A stretch of DNA of 64,000 nt, taken from NCBI GenBank assembly GCA_905221605.1, contig CAJNDS010000147.1, positions 709,773 through 773,772 of the forward strand. Direction: 5' to 3'. The DNA is from Symbiodinium natans (lineage: Eukaryota; Sar; Dinophyceae; Suessiales; Symbiodiniaceae). Position numbers and translations under genes: made by a program. This document shows, piece after piece, positions 18,535-28,728 of this stretch (position 1 is its first letter; every line of letters starts with the position of its first letter). The notes under the pieces are model-generated. The model had not been told where the DNA came from. It saw only the letters and a program-made list of their open reading frames with translations, and searched no databases.

Positions 18535-18571
18535 AGTAAGGATGTTGCCATACCCCTGAATTTCTTTTCAG

Positions 18572-18696
18572 GGTGTGCACAAGGGTACGTTGAATGTTTC
18601 TTAGAACGGCTTGGAGGGCTTATAGGCATTTGTTTAGAAGGTTCCTGGGCTTCAGGAATTTTGTGCAGCACAGGCATGGATGCCTCATCAACCCAG
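18572..18696 (+). CDS. Candidate exon 'YVECFLERLGGLIGICLE'
   Basis: After TTTCTTTTCAG (good acceptor) about 41 codons are open: GCAQGYVECFLERLGG, LIGICLEGSWASGILCS, TGMDASSTQ. It ends CCA/GTTTAGGG. Confidence 0.5.
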
Positions 18697-18906
18697 TTTA
18701 GGGTGAACATTTGGCTTCTGAGCCCTACCTTGAAGAAAAAAAAACATTTTTAATAGGGTTCCCAAGAATCCTGTAAGGGGATTAAACTTAAGATCCTGCA
18801 ACAAATAGTGGGCTTTGGGTTCTTAAGGGACACCCTAAACCCTAAACCCTAAGCCCTAAGCCCTAAGCCCTAAGCCCTAAGCCCTAAGCCCTAAGCCCTA
18901 AACCTG

Positions 18907-18977
18907 GACCCAGGCCGAAATGTCACGTCAGACTTCTCAGGACGTTCTGCCCCCCGTGTTTCTCGTGGCTTCCATAG
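18907..18977 (+). CDS. Candidate exon 'DPGRNVTSDFSGRSAPRV'
   Basis: 23 open codons ending CATAG/GTGAGAG, a consensus GT donor. Left border CCTGGACCCAG after a CCCTAAGC array. Confidence 0.45.
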
Positions 18978-19317
18978 GTGAGAGCCGTTCGAATTAAACC
19001 GTATAGGGCTTACACGATTTAATTATGTTTTAGGGTTTAATTGGGGTTGATAGGGCCCATTTAGGGCTTATTTAGGGCTTATTTAGGGTTGAGCTTAATC
19101 TTCTCAGCTGGAGCTCGGGGTACTGAGGGGTCAGGACTGGCTGCGTTGTGGCAGTTGGGGTGGTTGGCCAGTGGTTGGCTTGCTTTTCTCGGTGGTTTGG
19201 GAGGTTACTGGCAAAGCACCTACAAAAAAACAATAAAACCTCATTGGGTTTGGGAGGTTCGGGTTCAGGGTTTTGGCTTGGGCCGTTTCGTTTCTTTTAT
19301 TGTAGCCGGCATGTTCA

Positions 19318-19388
19318 TGTCCAGGACACGGACCCAGCAAAGCCTTTGGCAGCAGATGAAGATGATGCCGCGCCCCGGCTAAATTCGG
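19318..19388 (+). CDS. Candidate exon 'VQDTDPAKPLAADEDDAA'
   Basis: Open as VQDTDPAKPLAADEDDAAPRLNSGV, an acidic linker-like piece. Borders are not defined. Confidence 0.35.
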
Positions 19389-20027
19389 GAGTCGGGATTT
19401 TGCTTAGGCTGGAAAATTCTGCAGTCCTAAACCCTGAAGCCCTAAACCTTGAGAATAACTAAGCACGTAACCCTAAACCTTGAGTCCCTAAGCCCTAAAA
19501 CCGGAAACCTTGAGAATCCCGAAGCCCTAAACAACCTTGAATCTATGCCTTTCCCCTCGATCCTAAGCCCTCATCCCCTTCGACTATGCCCTAAACATGG
19601 TAGAGACCCTGCCTGCACCCTCCAGTTGCAATTCTTCTTCTATTTAGGGGAATGGCAAGGGAGCCACCCTTCGGCCCTCAAACGTTTGGGGATGTGTGGC
19701 TTGGAGCTGAGTAGGATATGCTATCCTAGACCTGAACCCTGAACCCAAAACCCTAAGCCCTAAACCCGAAACCCTAATATAAAGCACCAAGTAGTAGGAT
19801 TCCCTTATAGTAGGGACCCCAGCAAGGTACCCCCGTTTAGGGTTTAGGGTTTAAGGTTTCGGGAATAGAGCTTAGGGTATGCGTGTTTAGGGTTTAGGGT
19901 TTAAGGTTCACCTTGAAAGTGAGGTCCCACCTTGGGAACTAAATTAACCCTGAGAGGGCTGATGGTCCATAAACCTTAGTAGGGCTTAAACTTCTAAACC
20001 CTAAACCCCTAAACCCTAGGCATAGGG

Positions 20028-20143
20028 CATATGGGAGTTTACGAAACTAAGGGGCCCTTAATATAGACCCCCCCAAAATAGTAGGACTCCTTTTTCATAG
20101 GGTCCCCAATAAGGTACCCCGAATTTCGGAAACCCCCCATATG
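20028..20143. mobile_element. IE-B element
   Basis: CATATGGGAGTTTACGAAACTAAGGGGCCC..CCCAAAATAGTAGGACTCC..GGTACCCCGAATTTCGGAAACCCCCCATATG, clear inverted arms. Confidence 0.7.
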
Positions 20144-20152
20144 ACCCCACCA

Positions 20153-20300
20153 CCTTGGGGACCCTAAACCCTAAACCCTAAACCCTAAACCCTAAACCCT
20201 AAACCCTAAACTGAAAGGGTTTATGGTCCACAGACCCTTCATAGGGCTCATAGTAGCAAGGGCCATATGACCCCAGTTTCTGGTTCGTTTGGTCCCCATG
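20153..20300. mobile_element. IE-H element with CCCTAAA array
   Basis: CCTTGGGGACC then seven CCCTAAA units, then TGAAAGGGTTTATGGTCC..CATATGACCCCAGTTTCTGG..TTTGGTCCCCATGG. Confidence 0.6.
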
Positions 20301-20883
20301 GTACTAGCGCCGTTATTGCGGTTGATGTGGGGCTTTCTAAGGGCCGCGTGGGCCCCAGAGGAGATAGTCCCGAAGAACCCCCTGGGCCCTGGACCCTGGA
20401 CTATAAACCCTATAAACCCTATATAGACCCTAAACTTATAGAGTCCTTGGCAAAGCACGCTCAAGACCCCACCAGCCCGATCCAGCCCGTAAGAATACAA
20501 CTGGCTAAAACCTAAACCCTTTTGCTCCAGGGCCCCTTAAAGCCTCTGACAAATATTCCTCTTGGACCCACTACGGAAAATATCAAACATCCCAATTGGG
20601 CCTACTTTAAACTTTGTGCAGTTGGAGCAGGCCTGGTTGCCGAGTAGGTTTGATTTTCGGCCTAAACCCCAAACCCCACACCCTGATCCAAAAGGAAGCG
20701 CAGAGCTTAGCATTGGGACATATCCGGAGGAAGAAACCTGTTGCGGCCAAAAGCTGGGCTTTGCAGCGGCCCCTGACTTCCCACAGAGTGGGCGTAGTTG
20801 GCTCTGATGCCAAAAGGCGAAACCTTATCCCTAAACCCTAAACCCTAAACCCTAAACTCTGTTGCTGTGATGTTTGGGCACAG

Positions 20884-21007
20884 GCGCGATGCAGTTTGCC
20901 ACCAGGCATGTGGCTTCAGTCACCACCACTCACCCAGATGGCGCTCAAAAACTGTTCACTGCCCTTTACGGACGTAGATGGCACATTGGCCCCTTCTTTA
21001 GTCTTTA
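20884..21007 (+). CDS. Candidate exon 'GAMQFATRHVASVTTTHP'
   Basis: Acceptor GGGCACAG; one frame reads MQFATRHVASVTTTHPDG, AQKLFTALYGRRWHIGPFF to TAG at 21005. A second frame is open too, so the choice is uncertain. Confidence 0.4.
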
Positions 21008-21015
21008 GATGGCGC

Positions 21016-21195
21016 ATTGAGGGTCCTTGCCCTAAACCCTAAACCCCAAACCCCAAACCATAAACCCTAAAACCCTAAACCCGAAACCCCAAACCATAAA
21101 CCCTAAGACCCTAAACCCCAAACCCTAAACCCTAAATCCCAAACCTAAACCCTAAACCCCAAACCCTAAACCCCAAACCCTAAACCCTAAACCCG
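21016..21195. repeat. CCCTAAA / CCCCAAA mixed array
   Basis: Alternating CCCTAAA, CCCCAAA, CCCGAAA and CCATAAA units, an older array than the perfect ones. Confidence 0.85.
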
Positions 21196-21204
21196 ACTTG
21201 AGGG

Positions 21205-21311
21205 TCCCTTGCAACAGCACCCAGGCCACGGCTGATGCCAAGCGCCCGAGTCAGAAGCACCGACGCCGCCCAAAGCCTCAGGCAGTCGCCAGGCTGATGG
21301 ATTGGTTCTAG
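21205..21311 (+). CDS. Candidate exon with stop 'CNSTQATADAKRPSQKHR'
   Basis: VPCNSTQATADAKRPSQ, KHRRRPKPQAVARLMDWF then TAG (21309-21311). The basic C-terminus and stop suggest a terminal exon, unless the island is an internal exon ending earlier. Confidence 0.4.
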
Positions 21312-22139
21312 GGTTTACGGTTTAGGGCTTTCATGTGTTTGGCTTAGGGTTTGGGGTTTAGGGTTTAGACGGTTTAGACGGTTTAGACGGTATAGACGGT
21401 TTAGACGGTTTAGGGATTTAGGTTGTCTTTTTGTTTTTTTTGCTTAGGGTTTAGGGCTTGGGGTTTGCGGTTTTGGGTTTGGGCTTTAGGGTTTAGGGTT
21501 TGGGGTTTAGCGTCTCGGGTTTTCGGGTTTAGGGTTTTAAACATAAGACATAATGCTTGTTTGCCAATTTACGTTAGGATCATCCCTTTTCAGCCTACTT
21601 CCAACCAGAAGAAAGTCTCCCCCCCCCCCCCCCACCCGCGCCCGAAAGAAGCAACAAAAGCAAAAGCACACCGCACTCGCGCTAGCTTACTCGCTCGCTC
21701 ACTCACTCACCCAGTCTCAAATTAATTGGGACAGTATCACCCACATTCTTTCCTATGGTTCTCAAACAACCCTATAAACCCTAACCCCAAACCCTCCCCA
21801 CTAAACCCAAAAGTAGTAGCAACTTATCATCCTGAAGCCCATACAGCGTGCTTAGATTTCTAGGGCTACTCTTTGCTTAAGAACCACCCAAAAAATCAAA
21901 TGTAATGGTCCGAAACTGGCCCTTCTAAGGAAGAATTAGTCGTTTAGGGTAGCCGAAAATAAAAAAGGGCCACGCTGCAGAACTGCCGCACCTGGGCACC
22001 CATTTTTCATAGTCATAGTCCCTTTGGTTGGGTTCGGCGTATGGCCTAAACCCTAAACCCGAACCCTGAACCCTAAACCATGAACTCTGAACCCTGAACC
22101 CTAAATCCTAAATCCTAAACCCTAAACCCTAAACTCCAA

Positions 22140-22212
22140 CTGGAAGCAAAGGCCGTGGCGAGCGCGCCGCCTCCACGAAGTGGCTACTGCGGCTGCAGAG
22201 AGGGGTGCAGTT
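22140..22212 (+). CDS. Candidate exon 'NWKQRPWRARRLHEVATA'
   Basis: 24 codons between CCCTAAA (left) and TTTAGGG (right) arrays, ending GTGCA/GTTTAGGG. Confidence 0.4.
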
Positions 22213-22288
22213 TAGGGTTAGGGTTTAGGGTTTAGGGTTTAGGGTTTAGGGTTTAGGGTGTAGGGTGTAGGGTTTAGGGTTTAGGGTT
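22211..22288. repeat. (TTTAGGG)n array
   Basis: About ten units, with two TGTAGGG variants side by side. Confidence 0.88.
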
Positions 22289-22508
22289 AAGGCTCCGCCG
22301 GGTTCTAAAGGTGTTTGGGGTTCAGGGTGTAGGGCTCAGAGGGGTTCCAGAGTAGATATCCTGGGGTTCGGGGCTTCGGATTCTGTAAGTTGAGCTCCGA
22401 AAGTGAAACCCTGAGGTATGCCCACGACACCTACAGCCTACCCAAAGGCTTCTATGTAGTACCTTTTCGGGTGTAGTAGACTGACTAGGATCCCCTGTAA
22501 GAAACCCC

Positions 22509-22615
22509 AAAACACTACTTGCTTAGAACAGATGTTCTTCCTTATTAAGGGCAATATAGGGATTACTAACTATGTGTTTATACCTTTGGGGTTCTTAAGC
22601 AAATAGAAAAGGAAT
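22509..22615. mobile_element. IE-F left part and IE-I element
   Basis: 22440-22508 is the left half of IE-F (CCAAAGGCTTCTATGTAGTACC). IE-I follows: ACTTGCTTAGAAC..GGCAATATAGGGATTA..TTGGGGTTCTTAAGCAAATAG. Confidence 0.6.
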
Positions 22616-22708
22616 TACATTTGACCTTTGAGGTAAACCCTGTCGATTCTCAGGCTCACAAACCTTGAATCTCAGGCCCAAAGCCATTTTTCAAGAGACC
22701 CGGAAGAA

Positions 22709-22837
22709 GTTTAGGGTTTAGGGTTTAAAACATGGGTTTAGGGTTTAGGGTTTAGGGTATAGGGTTTAGGGTTTAGGGTTTAGGGTTAGGGTTTAGGGTT
22801 TAGGGTCTAGGGTTTAGGGTGTAGGGTTTAGGGTTTA
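22709..22837. repeat. (TTTAGGG)n array
   Basis: About 17 units with a few TATAGGG, TCTAGGG and TTAGGG variants. Confidence 0.9.
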
Positions 22838-22844
22838 GGCTTTC

Positions 22845-22942
22845 GGAGCCCCTCATTCACCACGAACCCAGTGCCGGGAGAAGGTCGCCAGTGGCGCGCG
22901 GGCCAACGCCATGTCGCAGCCGAGGACGAGCGGTCTTGGGAC
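22845..22942 (+). CDS. Candidate exon 'SPSFTTNPVPGEGRQWRA'
   Basis: 33 open codons, SPSFTTNPVPGEGRQWRA, GQRHVAAEDERSWDL, between two TTTAGGG arrays. Confidence 0.4.
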
Positions 22943-23356
22943 TTAGGGTTTAGGGTTTAGGGTTTAGGGTTTAAGGCATCAGTTTAGGGGAAAAACCGAA
23001 TCAAACCTACAAACCCTACGGCAAAAACTCATAAGCCCTAAACCCAGAGTTGTTCCTGGAGGGAGCGAGTGACACCCTGACTGCTTCTCTCATGGGTTTA
23101 ACAGCCCAGACCTACTTTTTTGCAGGTTGCCTACAAAGAACCTACAACAAAAGCACGTTGTCTAAGAATCCCATAGGGGCATTCAAACTAGGAAGGGGGT
23201 TTACGAAAGTAGGGACCAAGACCCCCTTATAATAATTAAGGACCCCAATAACGTACCCCTAAATTCAGAACGCCCCAGAACCTACAAAAAAGTAGGTTTT
23301 GGGTTCTTAGGGCAGCCCTAAACCCTAAACCCTAAACCCTAAACCGACTCGTTTTC

Positions 23357-23443
23357 TTGTATGGGTCGCGCAAGGGGCCCTCAGATTATGCAGCAGTCCG
23401 GAGAAGAGCCCGCATTGACCCGACCATGGTCCCCACCTGAGGG
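23357..23443 (+). CDS. Candidate exon 'MGRARGPQIMQQSGEEPA'
   Basis: Open island between CCCTAAA and TTTAGGG arrays: MGRARGPQIMQQSGEEPA, LTRPWSPPEG. Confidence 0.35.
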
Positions 23444-23810
23444 TGTAGGGTTCGGGTTTACGGCGCGGGGGAGGGGGGGGGGGGGGTTAGGGTTTAGGGT
23501 TTAGGGTTTAGGGTTTAGGGTTTAGGTGGGTTTGAGGGTTTGGGGGTTTGGGGTTTGGGGTTTGGGGTTTGGGGTTTGGGGTCTTGGGTTTAGGCGGCTA
23601 CTTCGGTTTTTTTTTGGGGGGTGTTGAGGGTTTGCTGAGACTTTCCGGCCAGGACATCCTAGCCCCGACGGCAACAAAGGGTTGAGGGGTTTAGGGTTGA
23701 GAGTCCTGGCCTGGGAGGCTTTTGGGGTTCAATTTTTACGTTTTCAAGGGCAAAAGGGTGTAAGTTTGTAAGGTTGGAAAGCCACACTCCTCAACTCGCC
23801 TCTGGCGCAG

Positions 23811-23915
23811 GAGGGACTTTGAATGGATTGTGACCACGCCTGTACTGAGATCAATTCTGCATCCAGCAGGAAAAAAGGCCGGAGGGTCGATGAGGGGACC
23901 TGTCTTATGTTACCT
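23811..23915 (+). CDS. Candidate exon 'RDFEWIVTTPVLRSILHP'
   Basis: Acceptor CTGGCGCAG, then RDFEWIVTTPVLRSILHP, AGKKAGGSMRGPV. Mixed hydrophobic and charged residues look like folded protein. The right border is not defined. Confidence 0.5.
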
Positions 23916-24191
23916 TCTCGACCCTAAACCCTACACCCTAAACCCTAAACCCTAGTAGAGTAAGCTACTTTCCTACATTCACCCTAATCGTAGCTATAGG
24001 ACCCAGAGTAGGCTCCGATTCCCGTTTTTGTAGGGTCCAGGTTCCCTTCTGAGCCCCTTTAAACCAGGAAAGAGGGTCCCGGGGTTTAGGTTACTACATG
24101 GCCGTGCGCTCCGCCGGTTCCTGTTAGGGTTTAGGGTTTTGGGTTTAGGGTCTAGGGTTTAGGGTTTAGGGTTTAGGGGGTAGGGTTGGTG

Positions 24192-24292
24192 CCCAGACGG
24201 TTTGAGGTCAAGTGGCACGGTGTGGATCGAGTGCACTGGGTTACTGTCACATTCTCGCATAGTGGTGACTTGATACCCCTCCGTAACAGCAA
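24192..24292 (+). CDS. Candidate exon 'PRRFEVKWHGVDRVHWVT'
   Basis: 34 codons, PRRFEVKWHGVDRVHWVT, VTFSHSGDLIPLRNS, with alternating beta-strand-like pattern. It is followed directly by a 16-unit CCCTAAA array. Confidence 0.5.
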
Positions 24293-24413
24293 ACCCTAAA
24301 CCCTAAACCCTAAACCCTAAACCCTAAACCCTAAACCCTAAACCCTAAACCCTAAACCCTAAACCCTAAACCCTAAACCCTAAACCCTAAACCCTAAACC
24401 CTAAAAACCCTCA
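24293..24413. repeat. (CCCTAAA)n array
   Basis: Sixteen near-perfect units directly abutting the open frame. Confidence 0.92.
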
Positions 24414-24667
24414 ACCCTCCGGTTCAGGGTGCAGGGCCCGCTCCTAAACCCTACACCCCAAAGTAGTGACACGGTCCCTTGGTATGGGCCCCTACAAGGG
24501 GCCCCTTACATGCCTCTTAAATACCCTGCACAAATTAAGGGCCCATACTTCGGAGCCATGTAAAGAGGGTAAGGAACCCTAAACCCTAAACCCTAAACCC
24601 TAAACCCTAAACCCTAATGACCCTAACCCCTAATGACCCTAAACCCTAAAACGGCCCCGCTGTGCTA

Positions 24668-24756
24668 TGATGCTGCCCTGAGAACCGTGCGAAGCACGCC
24701 TTCACAACACACCAAAGCCGCCGGGCTAAATCCCCAAGCCGGCAGAATGAAAAACA
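24668..24756 (+). CDS. Candidate exon 'YDAALRTVRSTPSQHTKA'
   Basis: 28 open codons, YDAALRTVRSTPSQHTKA, AGLNPQAGRM. Confidence 0.4.
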
Positions 24757-24929
24757 CTTAGGGCTTAGCGTTTAGAGTTTAGGGCTTAGGGCCCCAATAG
24801 CCCTAAACCCCAAACCCTAAACCCTAAACCCTAAACCCTAAACCCAAACACTCTCCACTTTGCTCACAGAGCCTGAGCCCTTAGACCCAAACAACCCCCT
24901 TTTTCGGGGGTTGCGCCAGACCAGTTAAG

Positions 24930-24968
24930 GTTTTTTTTTTTTTTTTTTTTTGGGGGGGGGGGGGGGGG
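24930..24968. repeat. Poly-T then poly-G run
   Basis: About 22 T followed by about 18 G, leading into TAGGGTTTACGG. Homopolymer pairs of this kind recur at 30395, 31724, 34735 and 38252. Confidence 0.85.
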
Positions 24969-25076
24969 TAGGGTTTACGGCTTAGGGTTTCGGGTTATGG
25001 CTGAAGCGTTGGGAGGGCTAGGGCATCTAAGGCGCGCTAGACTAGACCACATCATCGTGGTTGAAGATTTGTCGCT

Positions 25077-25167
25077 TGGGATTTTCACCCTTATGCTAAC
25101 AGTCCTTAACAAGGGTTTAGGGTTTAGGGTTTAGGGTTTAGGGTTTAGGAACAGTCCTTAACAAGGG
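25077..25167. mobile_element. IE-C fragment split by a telomeric insertion with 18-bp duplication
   Basis: IE-C left arm (GGGATTTTCACCCTTATGCTAACAGTCC). AACAGTCCTTAACAAGGG at 25098-25115 is repeated exactly at 25150-25167, and the 34 bp between are pure TTTAGGG repeats. Confidence 0.8.
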
Positions 25168-25219
25168 ACTACAGGACGGACCTTCGTTGTCGCTTTTGTT
25201 GGCTTAAGGGTTCTGGTGT

Positions 25220-25384
25220 CTTGGTAGCCCAGTGATACCCGTTCCCCTATTTGTTGCTTCTGGGTTCCCTAAACCCTAAAACCCTAAACCCTAAACCCTA
25301 AACCCTAAACCCTAAACCCTAAACCCTAAACCCTAAACCCAAAAAAGGGTACCCTTATTATTAGATGGGTACAGGGCTACCAAG
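25220..25384. mobile_element. IE-E element with nested CCCTAAA array
   Basis: Left CTTGGTAGCCCAGTGATACCC, right GGGTACAGGGCTACCAAG, core GGGTTCCCT replaced by about nine CCCTAAA units. Confidence 0.75.
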
Positions 25385-25598
25385 GCGCAGGTCTGGGCGT
25401 GTCCCTATAAACCCTACACCCTAGACCCTAAACCCTATAAACCCTAAACCCTATAAACCCTAAACCCTAAACCCAGGTGTAGGGCTGCTCTGAAGTCAGA
25501 TCACGGAGTTCGTGGCCGCTTGACACAGGCCCCAGCGCGCTGCCATGTCCTGCCCATCCAAGATGCCAGCCGAAACTCTAAAGTGAGCTACCCTACGT

Positions 25599-25674
25599 TG
25601 GGATGTTCCTCTTTTTGCGAACCGTGGTACTATAATCCCGATTAAGGACGCTTAGTATACGGGGAACATCCCAA
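25599..25674. mobile_element. IE-C element
   Basis: TTGGGATGTTCCTC..ACTATAATCCCGATTAAGGACGCTTAGTATACGGGGAACATCCCAA; the left inner arm is diverged. Confidence 0.7.
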
Positions 25675-25926
25675 CCCCTAAACCCTAATCCCTAAAACCC
25701 TAAACCCTAAACTTTGCTGGTGAGCACGATGGGGGGGGGACCACGATTGTTGTCTTCTGGGCACACTGGTGCTTCATCTCTCCCACTTAGGGTTTTCTAA
25801 AACCCTAAACCCCTAAAATCTTAACCTTGAACTTATAAACCCTAAATCCCAAACCTACACCCCAAAACAGAAAACCCTAATCCCTAAACACTAAGCTAAG
25901 CCCTTTTCATTCAAAAAGGGCTTCTT

Positions 25927-26008
25927 ATGTCGTCCTGCGCCCTGCGGCGCTTTGACTCAAAGTGCTGCCTCCATGGCGACGTGGAAAGGCTCGGGTCGCA
26001 ACTCACAG
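25927..26008 (+). CDS. Candidate exon 'MSSCALRRFDSKCCLHGD'
   Basis: 27 open codons from an ATG, MSSCALRRFDSKCCLHGD, VERLGSQLT, ending CACAG/GTTCAGG. Confidence 0.45.
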
Positions 26009-26245
26009 GTTCAGGGCTTTGGCGTATTTAAAGGTTTGGGGTTTAGGGTTTAGGGTCTAGGGTTTAGGGTTTAGGCTACTAGGGTTTAGGGTTTTAGGCT
26101 TGAGCCTTAGCGCAACGTTTCCCAGTCGGAACACTTCAACGTTCCCCAGAGCATCTTTGTATCTGAGCAGTGGTGCTCGAGAAAGCTCTGACCCCCAAAC
26201 CTTTTTGGAACCCCCTTTGCAGTGCGCGCAGTCTAGCCAGTGCAG

Positions 26246-26367
26246 GGTTTAGGGTTTAGGGTTTAGGGTTTAGGGTTTAGGGTTTAGGGTTTAGGGTTTA
26301 GGGTTTAGGGTTTAGGGTTTAGGGTTTAGGGTTTAGGGTTTAGGGTTTAGGGTTTAGGGTTTAGGGT
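26246..26367. repeat. (TTTAGGG)n array, 17 perfect units
   Basis: Uninterrupted perfect repeat, among the longest in the window. Confidence 0.95.
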
Positions 26368-26457
26368 CGCCTTGCAGCAGTCTAGCCCAGAGACGCCGCG
26401 ACCCTTGCTCTCAGGTGTAGGGTTTATGGGGCACTGTTTAGGGTTTAGGGATCTGCA

Positions 26458-26550
26458 GAAAACCACCGCCGCCATTTCGGCTTGTCCATGCTCTCTCCCT
26501 ACATGAAGCCAGCTCCCCGGGTGATTTTTTCCATTTTCCGCCCAACATGA
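26458..26550 (+). CDS. Candidate exon with stop 'ENHRRHFGLSMLSPYMKP'
   Basis: ENHRRHFGLSMLSPYMKP, APRVIFSIFRPT then TGA (26548-26550). It looks like protein; TGA could be a true stop. Confidence 0.4.
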   Translation, partial: ENHRRHFGLSMLSPYMKPAPRVIFSIFRPT

Positions 26551-26632
26551 ACAAGTTCCGGAGACGCGAAAACGGTTCAGGGTTTAGGTTTAGGACTCTT
26601 TTCGGGCTTCTTCTATGGGGGCGTGTTGAGTT

Positions 26633-26729
26633 GGCCTTTCCACCCGGGGAGTAGCAAAAGAGGAGCCCTCCTTAGACCATGATCTGCTATCGAACCCTCC
26701 TTTTCTCGCAGCTCGGCCCTCTGTTGGGT
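26633..26729 (+). CDS. Candidate exon 'GLSTRGVAKEEPSLDHDL'
   Basis: 32 codons, GLSTRGVAKEEPSLDHDL, LSNPPFLAARPSVG, ending at GG/GTTTAGGG. Confidence 0.4.
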
Positions 26730-27157
26730 TTAGGGTCTAGGGTTTAAGGTTTCGGGTTTGGGGTTTAGGGCTTAGCCCAAGTCCGAGCCCCCCTGTTCCC
26801 GGTGGGGTCGCGGAATGGCATCTTCTGTATAGCCTAGAGCCTACTCACAAAGTTCCCTGAGTCCCTATAAGCATGGTTGCTGCTAGCTTATCCTAAGCCC
26901 CAAGCATCGCGGTGTCCTACTTGAATTGGGTTTAGGGTTTAGGGTGTAGGGTTTATAGGGTTTAGGGTTTAGGGTTTAGGGTTTAGGGTTTAGGGGTGCT
27001 GCTGCAGTGCTTGGGTTCTACCATCGCAGAAGTCCCGACTCCTCAGCCCTGCCCGCATCGCGGGTTGAGGGTTTAGGACCAAAACCCTCGACCCCGAACC
27101 CTGACCACAAGCTTAGGGTGTAGGATTGAGAGGGCCCCTCAGTACTTCAGAGCCCAG

Positions 27158-27244
27158 GTTCAAAAAAAGAAATTGAAGAGGGCTTGGGGAGACAGAAAGC
27201 GGGTTAAGCACGAGAAGCGCAAGGGAAAAGAGTTTGTTGCATGA
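27158..27244 (+). CDS. Candidate terminal exon 'VQKKKLKRAWGDRKRVKH'
   Basis: Acceptor CAGAGCCCAG, then VQKKKLKRAWGDRKRVKH, EKRKGKEFVA and TGA (27242-27244). Strongly basic. The first 8 bases belong to a 26-bp word (27140-27165) that occurs identically at 10396-10421. Confidence 0.45.
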   Translation, partial: VQKKKLKRAWGDRKRVKHEKRKGKEFVA

Positions 27245-27574
27245 TTAGGGCTTTAGGGTGCCGCGCGAGACACGGGTATATACCCCCTAGACCCCAAACC
27301 CTAAACCCCAGTATATGGGCCACTACGGCTCATCAGCAGAACTACTCCGGTATCTCCGAAGTTGTAGCCCTTACAGGGTTCCCTTAATGGTTTGGGGCTT
27401 AGGGCTTAGGATCCCATTCAGGCTTCCTAGCAAAAAGGGTGGGTACAAGGTGGGGTACCCCCTAAACCCTAAACACTAAACATCCCTAAACCCTAAACCC
27501 AATTCAGGGTTCAGGGTTTACAGAGGCCCCTTTTGGGGGCTCCTGTGTTGTTGACACCCCAAGACGCGCCTAGA

Positions 27575-27719
27575 CTTGGTACCCCAGCGGTATCCTTTAC
27601 CCTTTTTTTGGGTTCTGGGTTCCCTTATAAAGTAGCCAACCAAAAAAAGGGGTGCCCTTATAAAGTAACCAACCAAAACAAGGGTGCCCTTATTATCATA
27701 TGGTTACCGGGCTACTAAG
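27575..27719. mobile_element. IE-E element
   Basis: CTTGGTACCCCAGCGGTATCC..GGTTACCGGGCTACTAAG with an internal duplication of TTATAAAGTA(G/A)CCAACCAAAA. Confidence 0.75.
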
Positions 27720-28189
27720 TTGAAGCCAAGGTTGTTAGTTCTCGGCGTCTGCGGCTCCCTCAATAGATCTGCTCGCGCACCTGGGACATCTTTCAGAACC
27801 CTCCACCCTCAACCCTCAACCCTAAACCCTATAAACCCTGAACCCTGAACCCCACAGGCTTCAGTGTGTCCATACACCTTCATGATATAGGGTTGTGGCA
27901 TTTTTGGGGGCTCGTTCGTTTCCACGTTTCCTCCTGGACCCTAGAGATTCAGACCAAACAGTCTCCAGGTTAGAGGGTTTAGAGTTTAGGGTTTTGTGGT
28001 TTAGGATTTAGGGTTTAGGGTTTAGGAGATATGTTCAGGGGGCATGGCTTCCCTGGGCCTTGTATGGAACCTCATAAGCTTAAAAACTCCGGAATTTAGA
28101 AGCACCCTTATCCCCCGCATCCTATGACGCTAGAGACCTGCAAGCTGCAAAAAAACAACGGAATAGGGTTGAGGGTGACTCACAGGGGC

Positions 28190-28254
28190 TGAAAGGTATC
28201 CGATTCTTGCGGGCTTCTCTCACAGGGGCTGAAAGGTATCCGATTCTGAGGGGC
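28190..28254. repeat. 41-bp tandem duplication
   Basis: CTCACAGGGGCTGAAAGGTATCCGATTCT occurs at 28171 and again at 28219, each followed by G.GGGCTTCT. Confidence 0.8.
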
Positions 28255-28482
28255 TTCTAGGTACAGTTAGACCTCGGGTTTTACGTACCCTGAGCCTACA
28301 AGTGCCAGACCCTAAAACTCTAAGCCCTGAAAGGAGTTTGTGTTGGCCGAGCCCTACTTGAATTGAAGGTTGGTAAGGCTCAAGTAGGGTACCCCATATC
28401 ATGGCCGTGTGCAAGGTGCTTACCGCGACCCCTGGAAGGATCGAAAAAGTAGAGCCCCCCCCTAGACCCGAGACTGCTGCAA

Positions 28483-28581
28483 CATGTTCCCCAGGTGCCC
28501 CGCGCAAGGACAGGCCCGAAGGCATGGAACGTGCGCGCCAACATGATCAACGTCGACCTTCACGGCCTCCGTGTGGCTTGG
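28483..28581 (+). CDS. Candidate exon with Smr-like VDLHGL
   Basis: 33 codons, HVPQVPRARTGPKAWNV, RANMINVDLHGLRVAW. The MINVDLHGL segment resembles the (I/V)DLHGL motif of Smr domains, which in algae occur at the C-terminus of PPR proteins; only this short motif is visible. It ends at a telomeric array; TCCGTGTGGCTTGG at its end is repeated at 28715. An alternative frame starts at 28401. Confidence 0.5.
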
Positions 28582-28687
28582 GTTTAGGGTTTAGGGTTTA
28601 GGGTTTAGGGTTTAGGGTTTAGGGTTTAGGGTTTAGGGTTTAGGGTTTAGGGTTTAGGGTTTAGGGTTTAGGGTTTAGGGTTTAGGG
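28582..28687. repeat. (TTTAGGG)n array, 15 units, in a presumed intron
   Basis: Perfect units starting at GT/TTAGGG right after the exon codon TGG. An intron GTTTAGGG...GGGAAG (28582-28696) would be GT-AG. Confidence 0.9.
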
Positions 28688-28728
28688 CTTGGGAAGTTGG
28701 GGACTATGGAGTTGTCCGTGTGGCTTGG

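Noticed and set aside
25220-25384. tRNA gene from the TAGCCCAGTGG box
   Set aside because: No cloverleaf can be drawn; the box is part of inverted terminal arms and the B-box is imperfect.
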